A DNA stretch of 64,000 nt, taken from the NCBI GenBank assembly GCA_016700115.1, contig CP064999.1:1984001-2048000 (forward strand), in the 5' to 3' direction. How positions within the stretch are numbered: position 1 is the first letter of the stretch; every line of letters begins with the position of its first letter. The translations under genes and the position numbers were made by a program. Positions 45,566-54,909 of the stretch are shown here, in pieces. Source of the DNA: Sphingobacteriales bacterium (lineage in GTDB: Bacteria > Bacteroidota > Bacteroidia > Chitinophagales > UBA2359). Below the pieces are notes generated by a model. That model saw only the letters and a program-made list of their open reading frames with translations, made no database searches and was not told where the DNA came from.

Positions 45566-47002
45566 ATGAAAAAAATATTCCTGCTCTTGTTTTTGACGCT
45601 TACCGTATTTCAAATTCAGGCACAACAACAGTTTGTATCAAAACCGGTAGTGGTTAAAGGTACGGTGGTCAACCCGCAGGGGCGCACCATCAGCATCGCT
45701 ATTTTTGCCAACCCACTCACCAATCCGTTTACTTATACCGATACGTTGGATGCCGGCAACCAATTTCGTATCGCCTTTGATTTAGGTATTCCTATTCCGG
45801 TTCAGTTGGTTCACGGACGTGGGGCGAGTGTGCACTTGTATCTTGAACCCGGGGATAGTTTGGTCATAACTGCCAACGGTCAAAATTATGCCGGAGACAT
45901 GAAATTTGAAGGCATCGGAGTTGCACATCAGCACTACCTTCGCGATTTTGACCGCGCCTTTTTACTTCGCGGCATCAGCTACAACAACCCACAACAGGTA
46001 AGAATGCTCGATTTTGTGCCTTACCGCAAGTTTACAGATAGTTTGCGTACAGTCCAGCTACAGTTTTTGACTGAGTATGCTAAAAAGACAACACTTTCAG
46101 CCACCTTTAAGGAACTGGCGAAAATAAATATTGACTATCCATGGGGAGCAGCTTTGCTCAGTTTTCCCAACGACCACGCCCGTTTTAATGGCAAACAAAC
46201 CATTGAAATACCTTCCGACTATAACAACTTTTTGCAGGAAATGAAGTTTCTGGAAGATAACGCCATGTTAATCCCGGCTTATGTGCAATTTATGGATGCT
46301 TTTTTCAACACGACCTTTTATCATCAGGTAGTGGCGACGACTCCCAATTATAATATGGACAGCTATTATACCGATCAGTATGAGTATGCTCAAAAAGCCA
46401 TCAAAGGGAAAGCCATGTATTATTTAATGGCAAAAGCATTTTACGAAGGCTGTAACAACGGACGTTTAGAAAAGATATTTACCAAATACAACGAATTTAT
46501 GACGGCCTGCCCCTATCCTGAATACAAAGAGGTCGTTGATTTTATGTATAAAAACAACAAATATCTTGCAGCAGGAAGCCCTGCGCCTGCGTTTACCCTC
46601 GAAAGCATTGACGGCACACAGGTTTCTTTGAGCGATTTAAAAGGAAAGGTAGTCTATCTCGACTTTTGGGCTACCTGGTGCGGGCCCTGTAAACAACAAC
46701 TGCCTCACGGGAAAAAACTAAAAAGCCAGTTTGAGGGCAAAGATGTTGTGTTTTTATATATTTCTACCGATAAAGACCGAACCCAATGGGAAAACTTTGT
46801 CAAAAAAGAACAATTGCCCGGAATACATCTTATAGCACAGGGTCCGGCTGCACAAACTATCGGACAACAATATCAGGTAAGGGGCATTCCAAAATATTTT
46901 ATCATTGACCGGAACGGAAACATTGCCAACAGCAAACCCCGCCGTCCTTCTGAGCAGCCTTTTGTTACGCAACAAATTGAAGAAGCGTTGGGCATCAGGT
47001 AA
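45566..47002 (+). CDS. TlpA-like thiol-disulfide protein with N-terminal beta domain
   Basis: 478 residues. Signal peptide MKKIFLLLFLTLTVFQIQA. The N-terminal 110 residues form a beta domain (VKGTVVNPQGRTISIAIF) of the DUF4369 type. A helical middle part follows. The C-terminal thioredoxin domain (from about 335) has WCGPC with Cys372 and Cys375, and cis-proline RGIPKYFIID. It acts in the periplasm on disulfides or redox partners; the exact substrate is unknown. Such proteins are numerous in Bacteroidota. Confidence 0.88.
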   Translation: MKKIFLLLFLTLTVFQIQAQQQFVSKPVVVKGTVVNPQGRTISIAIFANPLTNPFTYTDTLDAGNQFRIAFDLGIPIPVQLVHGRGASVHLYLEPGDSLVITANGQNYAGDMKFEGIGVAHQHYLRDFDRAFLLRGISYNNPQQVRMLDFVPYRKFTDSLRTVQLQFLTEYAKKTTLSATFKELAKINIDYPWGAALLSFPNDHARFNGKQTIEIPSDYNNFLQEMKFLEDNAMLIPAYVQFMDAFFNTTFYHQVVATTPNYNMDSYYTDQYEYAQKAIKGKAMYYLMAKAFYEGCNNGRLEKIFTKYNEFMTACPYPEYKEVVDFMYKNNKYLAAGSPAPAFTLESIDGTQVSLSDLKGKVVYLDFWATWCGPCKQQLPHGKKLKSQFEGKDVVFLYISTDKDRTQWENFVKKEQLPGIHLIAQGPAAQTIGQQYQVRGIPKYFIIDRNGNIANSKPRRPSEQPFVTQQIEEALGIR

Positions 47003-47085
47003 AATTTTTTTCTAAACAAAAAAGGATAGCAGATTTGCAGGAAAACAACCTGCAATCCAATCTGTCTTTATCAGAATTGCTCCCT

Positions 47086-48489
47086 ATGCGAAAAGGAAGT
47101 CTCCTCGAAAATGTACCCGTCACACAAATAGTTGCCGAAGGTAAGGGCATTGCCCGTTTGCAGGGATTGATTGTGTTTGTCGAAGATGCTGTTCCGGGTG
47201 ATGTGGCAGATGTGCGCATTACAGAAAAGCGAACAGATTACGCAACGGCAAAAGTAATCGCCTTAAAACAGGAATCTCCCGACCGGATTACCCCCTTTTG
47301 CAGTCATTTCGGGGTATGTGGCGGGTGCAAATGGCAATATTTAACCTATCCAAAACAAGCTGCGTATAAAGAACAGATTACACGCGAAGCTTTTACCCGC
47401 ATCGGAAAATTGCAGTTTCCGGAATTAAACCCTATCATTACTCCCGATCTGACAGAATATTACCGCAACAAAATGGAGTTTACCTTCTCCAGCCGGCGTT
47501 GGTTGTTACAAGACGAAGCCGACAGCGAACAACGGCAGATTGACCGGCGGGCTTTGGGCTTTCACGTAAAAGGCATGTATGACCGGGTGGTCAATCTTCA
47601 ACATTGCTACCTTCAGGCATCGCCTTCCAACGAAATCAGAAACGAAGTGTTTGACTATTGTGTCCGCTACGACCTGCCATTTTACGACATTAAAAACAGG
47701 AGCGGATATTTGAGAAACCTACTTATCAGGACTTCAACCCTCGGCCAACTGATGGTAGTATTTGCCTTTAATTTTGACCATCCCCAATGGCATACCCCGC
47801 TTTTGGAGCATATCAGAAATCGGTTTCCGCAAATCACCTCACTCGGTTATACCATCAATAACAAACGCAACGATATGTGGTTTGACCTCGACATCATCAC
47901 CCATTCGGGACAAGACCATATCATCGAACAAATAGGACATTGCCGGTACAAAATCAGCCCCAAATCATTTTTTCAAACCAATAGCCATCAGGCTTTCCGC
48001 TTATATTCAGTCATTGAGCAGATGGCACAACTATCCGGCACCGAAACTGTATATGATCTTTACACCGGCACAGGCAGTATTGCATTGTTTCTGGCACAAA
48101 AATGCAAACAAGTCATTGGCATAGAGGAGGTAGATGCTGCCATTGAAGATGCAAAACACAATGCGCAGCTAAACGGAATAACCAATGCCGCTTTTTTTAC
48201 AGGAGATGTGCGAAAGATACTACAGCCGGAGTTTATAGCCAGACACGGTAAACCTGATGTGCTGATTACCGATCCGCCCCGTGCAGGAATGCATCCTGAA
48301 GTACTCAGGCAAATACTGATGCTCGAACCTGCACGAATTGTCTATGTCAGTTGCAATCCGGTTACACAGGCACGCGACCTTCAGGTGCTATGTGAAAACT
48401 ATCAGATTGACCAGCTTCAACCCATAGATATGTTCCCACATACCTACCATATTGAAAATGTCGCTTTGCTGAGCCGGAAGTCCCGGTAA
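47086..48489 (+). CDS. rlmD: 23S rRNA (uracil-5-)-methyltransferase, RlmD/TrmA family
   Basis: The ATG at 47086 (MRKGSLLENVPVTQIVAEGKG) matches the usual start for Bacteroidota relatives; an in-frame TTG at 47035 would add 17 residues. 467 residues. A TRAM domain (VTQIVAEGKGIARLQGLIVF) is followed by a Fe-S cysteine cluster (CSHFGVCGGCKW), the SAM site VYDLYTGTGSIALF, and the catalytic Cys in YVSCNPVTQARDL. It methylates C5 of a uridine in 23S rRNA, U1939 in E. coli numbering. RlmD versus RlmCD/RlmC specificity is not certain. Confidence 0.88.
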   Translation: MRKGSLLENVPVTQIVAEGKGIARLQGLIVFVEDAVPGDVADVRITEKRTDYATAKVIALKQESPDRITPFCSHFGVCGGCKWQYLTYPKQAAYKEQITREAFTRIGKLQFPELNPIITPDLTEYYRNKMEFTFSSRRWLLQDEADSEQRQIDRRALGFHVKGMYDRVVNLQHCYLQASPSNEIRNEVFDYCVRYDLPFYDIKNRSGYLRNLLIRTSTLGQLMVVFAFNFDHPQWHTPLLEHIRNRFPQITSLGYTINNKRNDMWFDLDIITHSGQDHIIEQIGHCRYKISPKSFFQTNSHQAFRLYSVIEQMAQLSGTETVYDLYTGTGSIALFLAQKCKQVIGIEEVDAAIEDAKHNAQLNGITNAAFFTGDVRKILQPEFIARHGKPDVLITDPPRAGMHPEVLRQILMLEPARIVYVSCNPVTQARDLQVLCENYQIDQLQPIDMFPHTYHIENVALLSRKSR

Positions 48490-48531
48490 TATCTGTAAAG
48501 ATAGTCTTTTAAAAGCAGGAAAAACACGCCA

Positions 48532-49113
48532 TCAAATGAGCGTCGGGGAATCATTCCACCGGAAAGTAGCAAGATCAAAGCCGGACAAATCGAGCATCCG
48601 GTCAATGATAGTAGCGGCAAGTGCTTCAAATGTTGCCGGACGGCTGTAAAAAGACGGAGAGGCGGGGCAGATAATGCCACCGGCTTCTGTAATCGTTTTC
48701 ATATTGTTGATCTGTATCAGCCCATAAGGAGCATCGCGTACCATTAAAATCAGTCTGCGCCTTTCTTTTAACATGACATCGGCAGCACGAGTGATCAGAT
48801 CATCAGAAATACCCTGAGCAATCCGTCCCATAGTGCCCATAGAACAGGGGCACACCAACATCGTGTCGTATTTTGCAGAACCTGATGCAAAAGGGGCAAA
48901 GAAGTCGCCTTTTTTGTAAAAAGCAAACGGGTAGTCGCGATAGGTTTGATTGTTCAGTTCATATTCCCAAACAGTTACGGCATTTTCCGACATCACCACC
49001 CCAACATTCTGCAACTGTCCGGCCTGAATCAACGGTAAAAGACGGTCAAAAAGCACCTTTGTATAGATAGATCCACTGGCTCCGGTAACGGCTACGACGA
49101 TTTTACGTTTCAT
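48532..49113 (-). CDS. ubiX: flavin prenyltransferase UbiX
   Basis: 193 residues. FMN-binding VAVTGASGSIYTKVLF at the start, PCSMGTMGRIAQGISDDL in the middle and the conserved RDAPYGLIQINNM all fit UbiX/Pad1. It attaches a dimethylallyl group to FMN to make the cofactor for UbiD decarboxylases. No ubiD lies next to it. Overlap with neighbours is none; it is convergent with the methyltransferase gene. Confidence 0.92.
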   Translation of the reverse strand: MKRKIVVAVTGASGSIYTKVLFDRLLPLIQAGQLQNVGVVMSENAVTVWEYELNNQTYRDYPFAFYKKGDFFAPFASGSAKYDTMLVCPCSMGTMGRIAQGISDDLITRAADVMLKERRRLILMVRDAPYGLIQINNMKTITEAGGIICPASPSFYSRPATFEALAATIIDRMLDLSGFDLATFRWNDSPTLI

Positions 49114-49248
49114 TTTGTTTTATTTTTGTCAAAAAAATCAACAAAAAGTGAATTTTGGTTTAAAACTCCCTATCTTGCGAGGCATTTCGACGAATTGTAT
49201 AACATTCCTAAAGATATAGTGTTCATCTCTCATAAACTGTTTCTCCTT

Positions 49249-49854
49249 ATGAGCAAGATTCTTTTTACTTTAACTGCATTTGTTTGCTTGATGTGTATGT
49301 CTTTTTCATTATTGACCAACAATGATAAAGAAGACAACAGCACCAAAGACAGCAAGTTAAAAATTCATTGGATTTCGTTTGAGGAAGCCGTAAAAAGAAA
49401 CGAGGAAAACCCTAAAAAACTATTTGTTGACCTGTACACAGATTGGTGTACATGGTGTCTGAAGATGGAAAAAGCTACATTTGAACATCCGAATATAGCC
49501 GAGTACATTAATGAAAATTTCTACCCTGTTAAGTTGGATGCCGAAGCACAACGCTCTATCACTTTTAAGGACAAAGAATATATTTTCAGACCCGATGAAG
49601 GAGCAAGCGGACGAGGTGTTCACGAAATTGCCATCTACCTGACCCGCGGACGATTGAATTACCCTTCAGTTATTTTCCTCGACGAATTTGTGGCCAATCC
49701 TCAACCTGTTGCAGGCTTTCAAAATCCAATCAGAATGGATAAATTGTTGAAATACTTTGGTGAAAACTATTACAAACAAATTGATTGGGGGCTGTTCAGT
49801 CAGATTTACCAATCTCCTTTAGAAAAAGGAAGGGCCTACGCATCTCCTAAATAA
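49249..49854 (+). CDS. thioredoxin-like (DUF255-type) protein, membrane-anchored or exported
   Basis: The ATG at 49249 (MSKILFTLTAFVCLMCMSF) starts with a signal/anchor helix; an in-frame TTG 41 codons upstream is less likely. 201 residues. Thioredoxin fold with DLYTDWCTWCLKMEKATF (CxxC as Cys-Thr-Trp-Cys) and the cis-Pro-like NYPSVIFLDE. The variant KATFEHPNIAEYINENF following the CxxC is typical of the DUF255/thioredoxin_7 group. Probable periplasmic thiol oxidoreductase; partner unknown. Confidence 0.75.
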   Translation: MSKILFTLTAFVCLMCMSFSLLTNNDKEDNSTKDSKLKIHWISFEEAVKRNEENPKKLFVDLYTDWCTWCLKMEKATFEHPNIAEYINENFYPVKLDAEAQRSITFKDKEYIFRPDEGASGRGVHEIAIYLTRGRLNYPSVIFLDEFVANPQPVAGFQNPIRMDKLLKYFGENYYKQIDWGLFSQIYQSPLEKGRAYASPK

Positions 49855-49890
49855 TTTGCTCAAAGCCCGAATTAAATTTTTTTCTAAATC

Positions 49891-49924
49891 AAAAAAGCAC
49901 CTGCCCTACCTCAGGTGCTTTTTT
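49891..49924 (+). terminator. terminator after the thioredoxin-like gene
   Basis: A perfect 13-bp stem AAAAAAGCACCTG/CAGGTGCTTTTTT (49891-49903 with 49912-49924), 8-base loop, U-rich end. Confidence 0.85.
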
Positions 49925-50276
49925 GATTCTATGCAATGCTGTTTTATCAGTATAGTCCGGTTTGTTGGCAAAAAAAAACAGCATGTTTAATCAGGTATGC
50001 ACGGATATGTAAATTTACCTTTTGTTCCTTAAACAAGTATGAAAACTTGTTCAAGCTATTTATTTACGATAAATAGAAAATTTGAACCAATCAAACAATA
50101 AAATCTAAGTATTCATCACGATTAATTTGTGGTTGAAAAAAAGTGTTAAAAAAAGGTCAAAAAAAATCGAGATTTTATGACCAAAATTGTTTTTAAATCC
50201 ATTAATCGTTTAGTTTTGTGTCATTGTTTTGTCAAAATTGCAAATAATCGTATTTCACAACTTAAACTGTAATTGA
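49925..50276. other. spacer with promoter for the repeat-protein gene
   Basis: Otherwise empty. TAGTTTTG at 50211-50218 matches the -7 consensus and ATTG ending at 50189 gives a 21-base spacer to a -33-like box, 58 bases before the ATG at 50277. Confidence 0.45.
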
Positions 50277-51233
50277 ATGAGAAACTTAAAGGCACACTTA
50301 CTGCTGCTTTGCGCTACTTTGTTGTTGAGTAGCATAGCAATGGCGCAGGCCGACGGGGATTTACCCCCCAATGCAATAGCCGGTAAATGCTATGCAAAAT
50401 GTTTGATTCCCGATCAGTATGAAACGGTAACTGAGCAGATCCTGTTAAAAGAGGCTGCATCGCGTATTGAAGTAGTTCCTGCTGTGTTCGAATCGGTAGA
50501 AGAGCAGATTTTGGTTAAAGAAGGCTATAAAGTACTTGAAATTGTACCTGCAACTTTTACCACAGTTGAAGAGCAGATGTTGGTAAAAGAAGCCGGCAGC
50601 CGCTTGGATTATGTACCCCCTGTTTATGAAACGATTACTGAACAGATGTTGATCTCTCCCGCCACTACAAAATGGGTTCAAGGAAAAGCAGACAAAAACT
50701 GTCTGAACGAAGACCCTGAAAAATGTAAGGTATGGTGTTTGACTGAAGTGCCTGCTCAATACAAAACTGTTACCAAACAGGTATTGAAAACACCGGCAGC
50801 CACTACCGAAACTCCCATTCCGGCCGAATATCGCACCATTACCAAAGCAGTGGTTCAAACCCCCGCCTCCACTCGTGAGAGCGAAGTTCCCGCCGAATAC
50901 AAAAGCATCACCAAACAGGTTTTGCGCTCTCCGGCTACTACACGAGAAGTGGAAATCCCTGCCGAATACAGCACCCTGACCAGCCAAAAATTAGTTAAAA
51001 CCGGTGGTTTTACCGATTGGGTTGAAGTTTTGTGCGAAGCTAAAGTTACGGCTTCTAAAATTTTGGAAGTTCAAAAAGCACTTAAAAACAAAGGCTATGA
51101 CCCCGGACCGCTTGATAACGTCATGGGTGCGCGTACTAAAGCAGCTTTGGTTCAATTCCAGAAAGACAATGGTTTGCCGGTAGGAAATCTTAATGTCGAA
51201 ACCCTTAGAGCTCTTGGTGTTTCGGGCAACTAA
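50277..51233 (+). CDS. secreted repeat protein with peptidoglycan-binding domain
   Basis: 318 residues. Signal peptide MRNLKAHLLLLCATLLLSS, cleavage near AMAQA. Eight tandem repeats of about 23 residues follow, with the pattern PAxYxTVTxQxLxxxAxxxxxxV (for example PAEYRTITKAVVQTPAS and PAEYKSITKQVLRSPAT). A cysteine-bearing insert separates repeats four and five. The C-terminus is a PG_binding_1 domain (ILEVQKALKNKGYDPGPLD, RTKAALVQFQKDNGLP). It is probably periplasmic or outer-membrane-associated and bound to the cell wall. The repeat's role is unknown. Confidence 0.8.
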   Translation: MRNLKAHLLLLCATLLLSSIAMAQADGDLPPNAIAGKCYAKCLIPDQYETVTEQILLKEAASRIEVVPAVFESVEEQILVKEGYKVLEIVPATFTTVEEQMLVKEAGSRLDYVPPVYETITEQMLISPATTKWVQGKADKNCLNEDPEKCKVWCLTEVPAQYKTVTKQVLKTPAATTETPIPAEYRTITKAVVQTPASTRESEVPAEYKSITKQVLRSPATTREVEIPAEYSTLTSQKLVKTGGFTDWVEVLCEAKVTASKILEVQKALKNKGYDPGPLDNVMGARTKAALVQFQKDNGLPVGNLNVETLRALGVSGN

Positions 51234-51264
51234 TCCCGGCATCTGCAATTAACAATGCGGATTT

Positions 51265-51301
51265 AAACCCCTCTGTTTTAATAATAGCAGAGGGGTTTTT
51301 T
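51265..51301 (+). terminator. terminator after the repeat-protein gene
   Basis: An 11-bp stem AAACCCCTCTG/CAGAGGGGTTT (51265-51275 with 51288-51298) ending in a TTTTTT run. Confidence 0.85.
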
Positions 51302-51397
51302 CATTTACAGTTTCGATCTAAACACTCATCCGGTGGAATTACAAAAAACCAAACCATGTTATGGTGTGAATTAGCAGCAACAGGCCATTATACCAAT

Positions 51398-53710
51398 CTA
51401 TTTATTTGGTTGCTTTCCGGCTTTCCCTGAGCCGGCAAAAATCGTTACTGATGCATTCTCCATCTGCCTGATATATTTATATACTTCCTCGACAGCAAAC
51501 ATGCCATCTGCAGGAATTCGCTCGGCTTTAGTTTTAAAAACAGATTGAATTGAGATACTATTTTCTTTGGTTTGCCTGATGTCAAATGAGTAAGTGCCAA
51601 AATCATTGTTGATAGCTAACGGTAAATCTTTAAATGCTTCAATATAGATATCCCGGTCAAACTCTAAATAGTAGTTATAAGTGTCAGTTCCTGTAAAATC
51701 GGAATAAAAAGGCAGTGTGCGCTTGCGAACATTTAAACCTTCTACGATAACATGTTGTATCCAGTTGGTTAGAGAAATTCTATAAGTGGTGTCGTTGACT
51801 TTTGTTAACAGAGAATTATCCTTATAATTTAGTTGGATTTCGGTTTTAAACGGATAGCCCTCTTGGATTTGGATTTCTGGTTTGGCAGATGGGGTGCTTT
51901 TATCACTAAGTCTTGATAAATGACGGTAATACCCCGGATTTACAGTTGAATCGATAACATTGTATTGGTAAAACCCTCTGATAAGGGTTGAATATTGACC
52001 GGACAAAGTTATTTTCGAATTAAAATTAAGTTGATTAGTGTTCAGGTTTACTTTAACATGAATGTTTGAGGTTCTGAAATTATAGATCAAGCTTGTTACC
52101 GGAGTTTGGAAAAACTGAGTAGTTTTTGGGTTGAGATGACTGTCTGCCATTTGCCAAATATGTAAAGAAGGAGTATTTTCTAAGTAAAACGGTAACTCAT
52201 TCAACTGATACCCGAAACGACTGTTTTTAGGAAAAACAAAAGTCAATTCATTATTGGATTGAAAAGAATACATCAATACTTGCCCAAAAACGGGCAGACA
52301 AGTATCGGGATTGATTTTTCCAATTCTTTTATCTGAAACCAAAACCCTGAAAAAGTCCTTTTTAACTCGTGTGAGCAAACCTTCGTAAATAACATACCGG
52401 TTGATGTTTAACATTTGTTTATTCTTGATTCCCAGTGCCACTTTTTCACGTTTAGCATCGGTCAAGCCCCTATAACCTTCTGTCAAAACATGGGCGTATA
52501 ATTGATTGCTGATGCGGTCAAAAGGCCCCTGAAATTGCAGGTCTTTATTCAGTTCTTTCAAAATAATCTCGCGCCTGCTGCTACCGATTTTTGCCATGCG
52601 CTCATCGTTATTGTTAAAATAGTCTTGTTCGTATATATATTCAAACTCTTCTGCTAAGGTTTTTTGTAGTTTTTCCATAAGCTTAAAGGCTTGATCTTTG
52701 TCTATATTTTGGGTTTGTTCCGAAAAAAAACTATTCAGCGCTAATTCTTTTGAACTTAGAAAACGCTTGGTTTTATGGATTTTTATATCCCTGAACGACA
52801 CCATATCATAAGAAAAATAATTCCATGTGTAGGGTTTAAAAGCAACAAACTCATCGTTTCTGAGAATCCCAAAAGCTTTGTTGTGCAGGTAGAAGGTTAA
52901 ATGTGGAAGGTCGGCATAAAGACGGGCATTTGGTTCATACAAACAAGCCGGCAAATTCGTTAATTTCCAGGTATAGGTGTGGTTAAAATCAGGGGCTTTT
53001 GTGCTGAATAGCGTGTCGGGAGCAGGAAGTCCGTTGTGAAGATGCAACAACAACAGTTCTCTCGAAGGTACTGTCAGGTGAAATGTTCTGGTCTGTGCAG
53101 GTAAGGGTAGGTGCAGAAAAATACGCTTCCAGTCAAAAACAAACGGCAGATACCAACTGTAAGAAATCTCTACAATATCACCCGGGACGGCTTGAGGGAT
53201 GGTGAAGTGATAAGAATAGGCGAAACGGTCACGATTGCTGTACAGTAATTTTTCTGTTTGGATGGTATCTTCCGGCAATACAATTTTCAACTGACCGTCA
53301 GGTTTTAAAATTCTTGCTTTGAAATGGATGATTTCTAAGTCAAAAAATTTGGGACGATGAATACCTTTTCGGTGATATACAGTCAGGTCTGAAAATTCAG
53401 ATGAAGGGTCGGTTACTTCCGGGATATTGATAGTTGCACCGGTTGTTATGCCTTTGGCGGTTAAAATTTTAACCCGTCTGTGAGTAGTAACTAAGGTACT
53501 GTTGAATCGGTTGTTGAAAGTCCATTCGGTAGATTCAGACAAAATGACGGCATCCTGATCCAAAAATTCAGGGCTGATTGTATGTTCAAAATCAGGTCGT
53601 TGTTCCCAGGGTTGAAGGTATGTCTTCCGGTATTTGGTGTTTTGCCCAATCAGGAGGTTTTCTGAAATAAAAAAAAGCAACATCAAAAGCGAAAATAATC
53701 GGTAGGGCAT
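51398..53710 (-). CDS. secreted DUF3857-type protein
   Basis: 770 residues. N-terminal signal peptide (MPYRLFSLLMLLFFISENLL). Residues about 55-260 resemble DUF3857: STLVTTHRRVKILTAKGI, FKARILKPDGQ, and PGDIVEISYSWYLPF. In relatives this domain precedes a transglutaminase domain; here a clear Cys-His-Asp set was not found, so the remaining part may be a diverged or inactive version. It is probably periplasmic or surface-exposed. Function unknown. Confidence 0.6.
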   Translation of the reverse strand: MPYRLFSLLMLLFFISENLLIGQNTKYRKTYLQPWEQRPDFEHTISPEFLDQDAVILSESTEWTFNNRFNSTLVTTHRRVKILTAKGITTGATINIPEVTDPSSEFSDLTVYHRKGIHRPKFFDLEIIHFKARILKPDGQLKIVLPEDTIQTEKLLYSNRDRFAYSYHFTIPQAVPGDIVEISYSWYLPFVFDWKRIFLHLPLPAQTRTFHLTVPSRELLLLHLHNGLPAPDTLFSTKAPDFNHTYTWKLTNLPACLYEPNARLYADLPHLTFYLHNKAFGILRNDEFVAFKPYTWNYFSYDMVSFRDIKIHKTKRFLSSKELALNSFFSEQTQNIDKDQAFKLMEKLQKTLAEEFEYIYEQDYFNNNDERMAKIGSSRREIILKELNKDLQFQGPFDRISNQLYAHVLTEGYRGLTDAKREKVALGIKNKQMLNINRYVIYEGLLTRVKKDFFRVLVSDKRIGKINPDTCLPVFGQVLMYSFQSNNELTFVFPKNSRFGYQLNELPFYLENTPSLHIWQMADSHLNPKTTQFFQTPVTSLIYNFRTSNIHVKVNLNTNQLNFNSKITLSGQYSTLIRGFYQYNVIDSTVNPGYYRHLSRLSDKSTPSAKPEIQIQEGYPFKTEIQLNYKDNSLLTKVNDTTYRISLTNWIQHVIVEGLNVRKRTLPFYSDFTGTDTYNYYLEFDRDIYIEAFKDLPLAINNDFGTYSFDIRQTKENSISIQSVFKTKAERIPADGMFAVEEVYKYIRQMENASVTIFAGSGKAGKQPNK

Positions 53711-53974
53711 GGCAAAGCAAAAAAGAAAATTCTCTGAATAGACCGCATTTTTTTTACAACAACGTAAGCCGGATTGTAATAAAACTTTGTAAAATACATG
53801 ATATGAACATACAATTAATTCCCACTAAATTCAACCAATCTTCAGGGATTTAAACCGGTTCAATTTGAGTAATTGGCAGAACGTTGTTATATCTAATCAC
53901 TAAATTTATGTTCAGGATTTTGTGTATGTCTTTGTCAGATATGCATGAAGATGACAAACCTTTTTAAAAACTGT

Positions 53975-54880
53975 TTATGGTTCGTTTGGAAGAATTTTTG
54001 GCATTAGTTCGCGCCAAACGCTTTCGATAAACTGGCTGTCTCCTGCCTCTGTGTGCATTAATTCTGCAATCACTATTTTGCTTTGATCTTTAAAATGAAA
54101 AACCTGAGCCATGTTGGTACAATATTGCCCGGCCTCAGCTATTTGTCGTGTGGCATTGTCTTGAAGCAAATAGAGCTTGGAAAACCAACAATACCCGCTA
54201 CAACCGCAGTCAGAAAGGGAAAAAACTACCTGTGGATTGATAAATTTTGGATTTGGGATTGGAGTTATCAGTGGAATGGATGAAAACAAAGAGGTACTTT
54301 CTTGTGGGGTGTATTGAAACAAATGGTAATAAGTGCCGGTAGGCCTGTTTCCATGATACCATTCCGGTTCGCTTGTAGCTACCAATATATCTGAAACACC
54401 GTCAAGGTTAAAGTCGGAAACTTCAACCCCTACGTTTGGGTAGTAACTGCTTAGGTTTTCGGCTTTAAAAACCTGAAAGAGCGTATTGTTTTTTACCTCA
54501 TAAACATAGAGGTTTAAGTAATAATCCTTTGTATTTCCGAGGAGGTAGGCATCAGACAAATAGGCAATAACAGCGTGTTTTTGTAAGGGGTTAAACAAGT
54601 TCCCTACTTCGATATGGGCATAATTCCGTTTGTCTATATAATACGGAGAGCCTGCATTTTCCTGCATTCTCAGAAGAGTCTGCGTTCTGATGGAAAGCAA
54701 TGTTGCGGGCTTATTGGCCAGTATCATGGCATCTAAGTAGGGCACATCATCTCTTACACAAACTTTTTGTTCGGGACCGTCAACATCAACCAAAGGAATT
54801 TCAGCAGATGGTGGATTTTGGGCAGAGACGAGGGTTTGGATAGAAACTATAAAAAATATGAGCAATAGAGATTTAGACAT
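53975..54880 (-). CDS. exported protein with FG-GAP-like calcium loop
   Basis: 301 residues. Signal peptide MSKSLLLIFFIVSIQTL, cleavage near VSAQ. One DxNxDG-type loop (VSDFNLDGVSDILVAT) like those in FG-GAP/VCBS repeats. Two cysteines close together (LSDCGCSGYCWF) may form a disulfide. No family is recognised. It lies 29 bases before the lytic transglycosylase gene on the same strand and may be co-transcribed. Confidence 0.6.
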   Translation of the reverse strand: MSKSLLLIFFIVSIQTLVSAQNPPSAEIPLVDVDGPEQKVCVRDDVPYLDAMILANKPATLLSIRTQTLLRMQENAGSPYYIDKRNYAHIEVGNLFNPLQKHAVIAYLSDAYLLGNTKDYYLNLYVYEVKNNTLFQVFKAENLSSYYPNVGVEVSDFNLDGVSDILVATSEPEWYHGNRPTGTYYHLFQYTPQESTSLFSSIPLITPIPNPKFINPQVVFSLSDCGCSGYCWFSKLYLLQDNATRQIAEAGQYCTNMAQVFHFKDQSKIVIAELMHTEAGDSQFIESVWRELMPKILPNEP

Positions 54881-54909
54881 AGTTGGATGAAGTTTTGAGA
54901 CCCAGGCAA

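Noticed and set aside
47035..47085. TTG start for the rRNA methyltransferase
   Set aside because: The ATG at 47086 fits the family N-terminus; the added 17 residues have no counterpart that I recognise.
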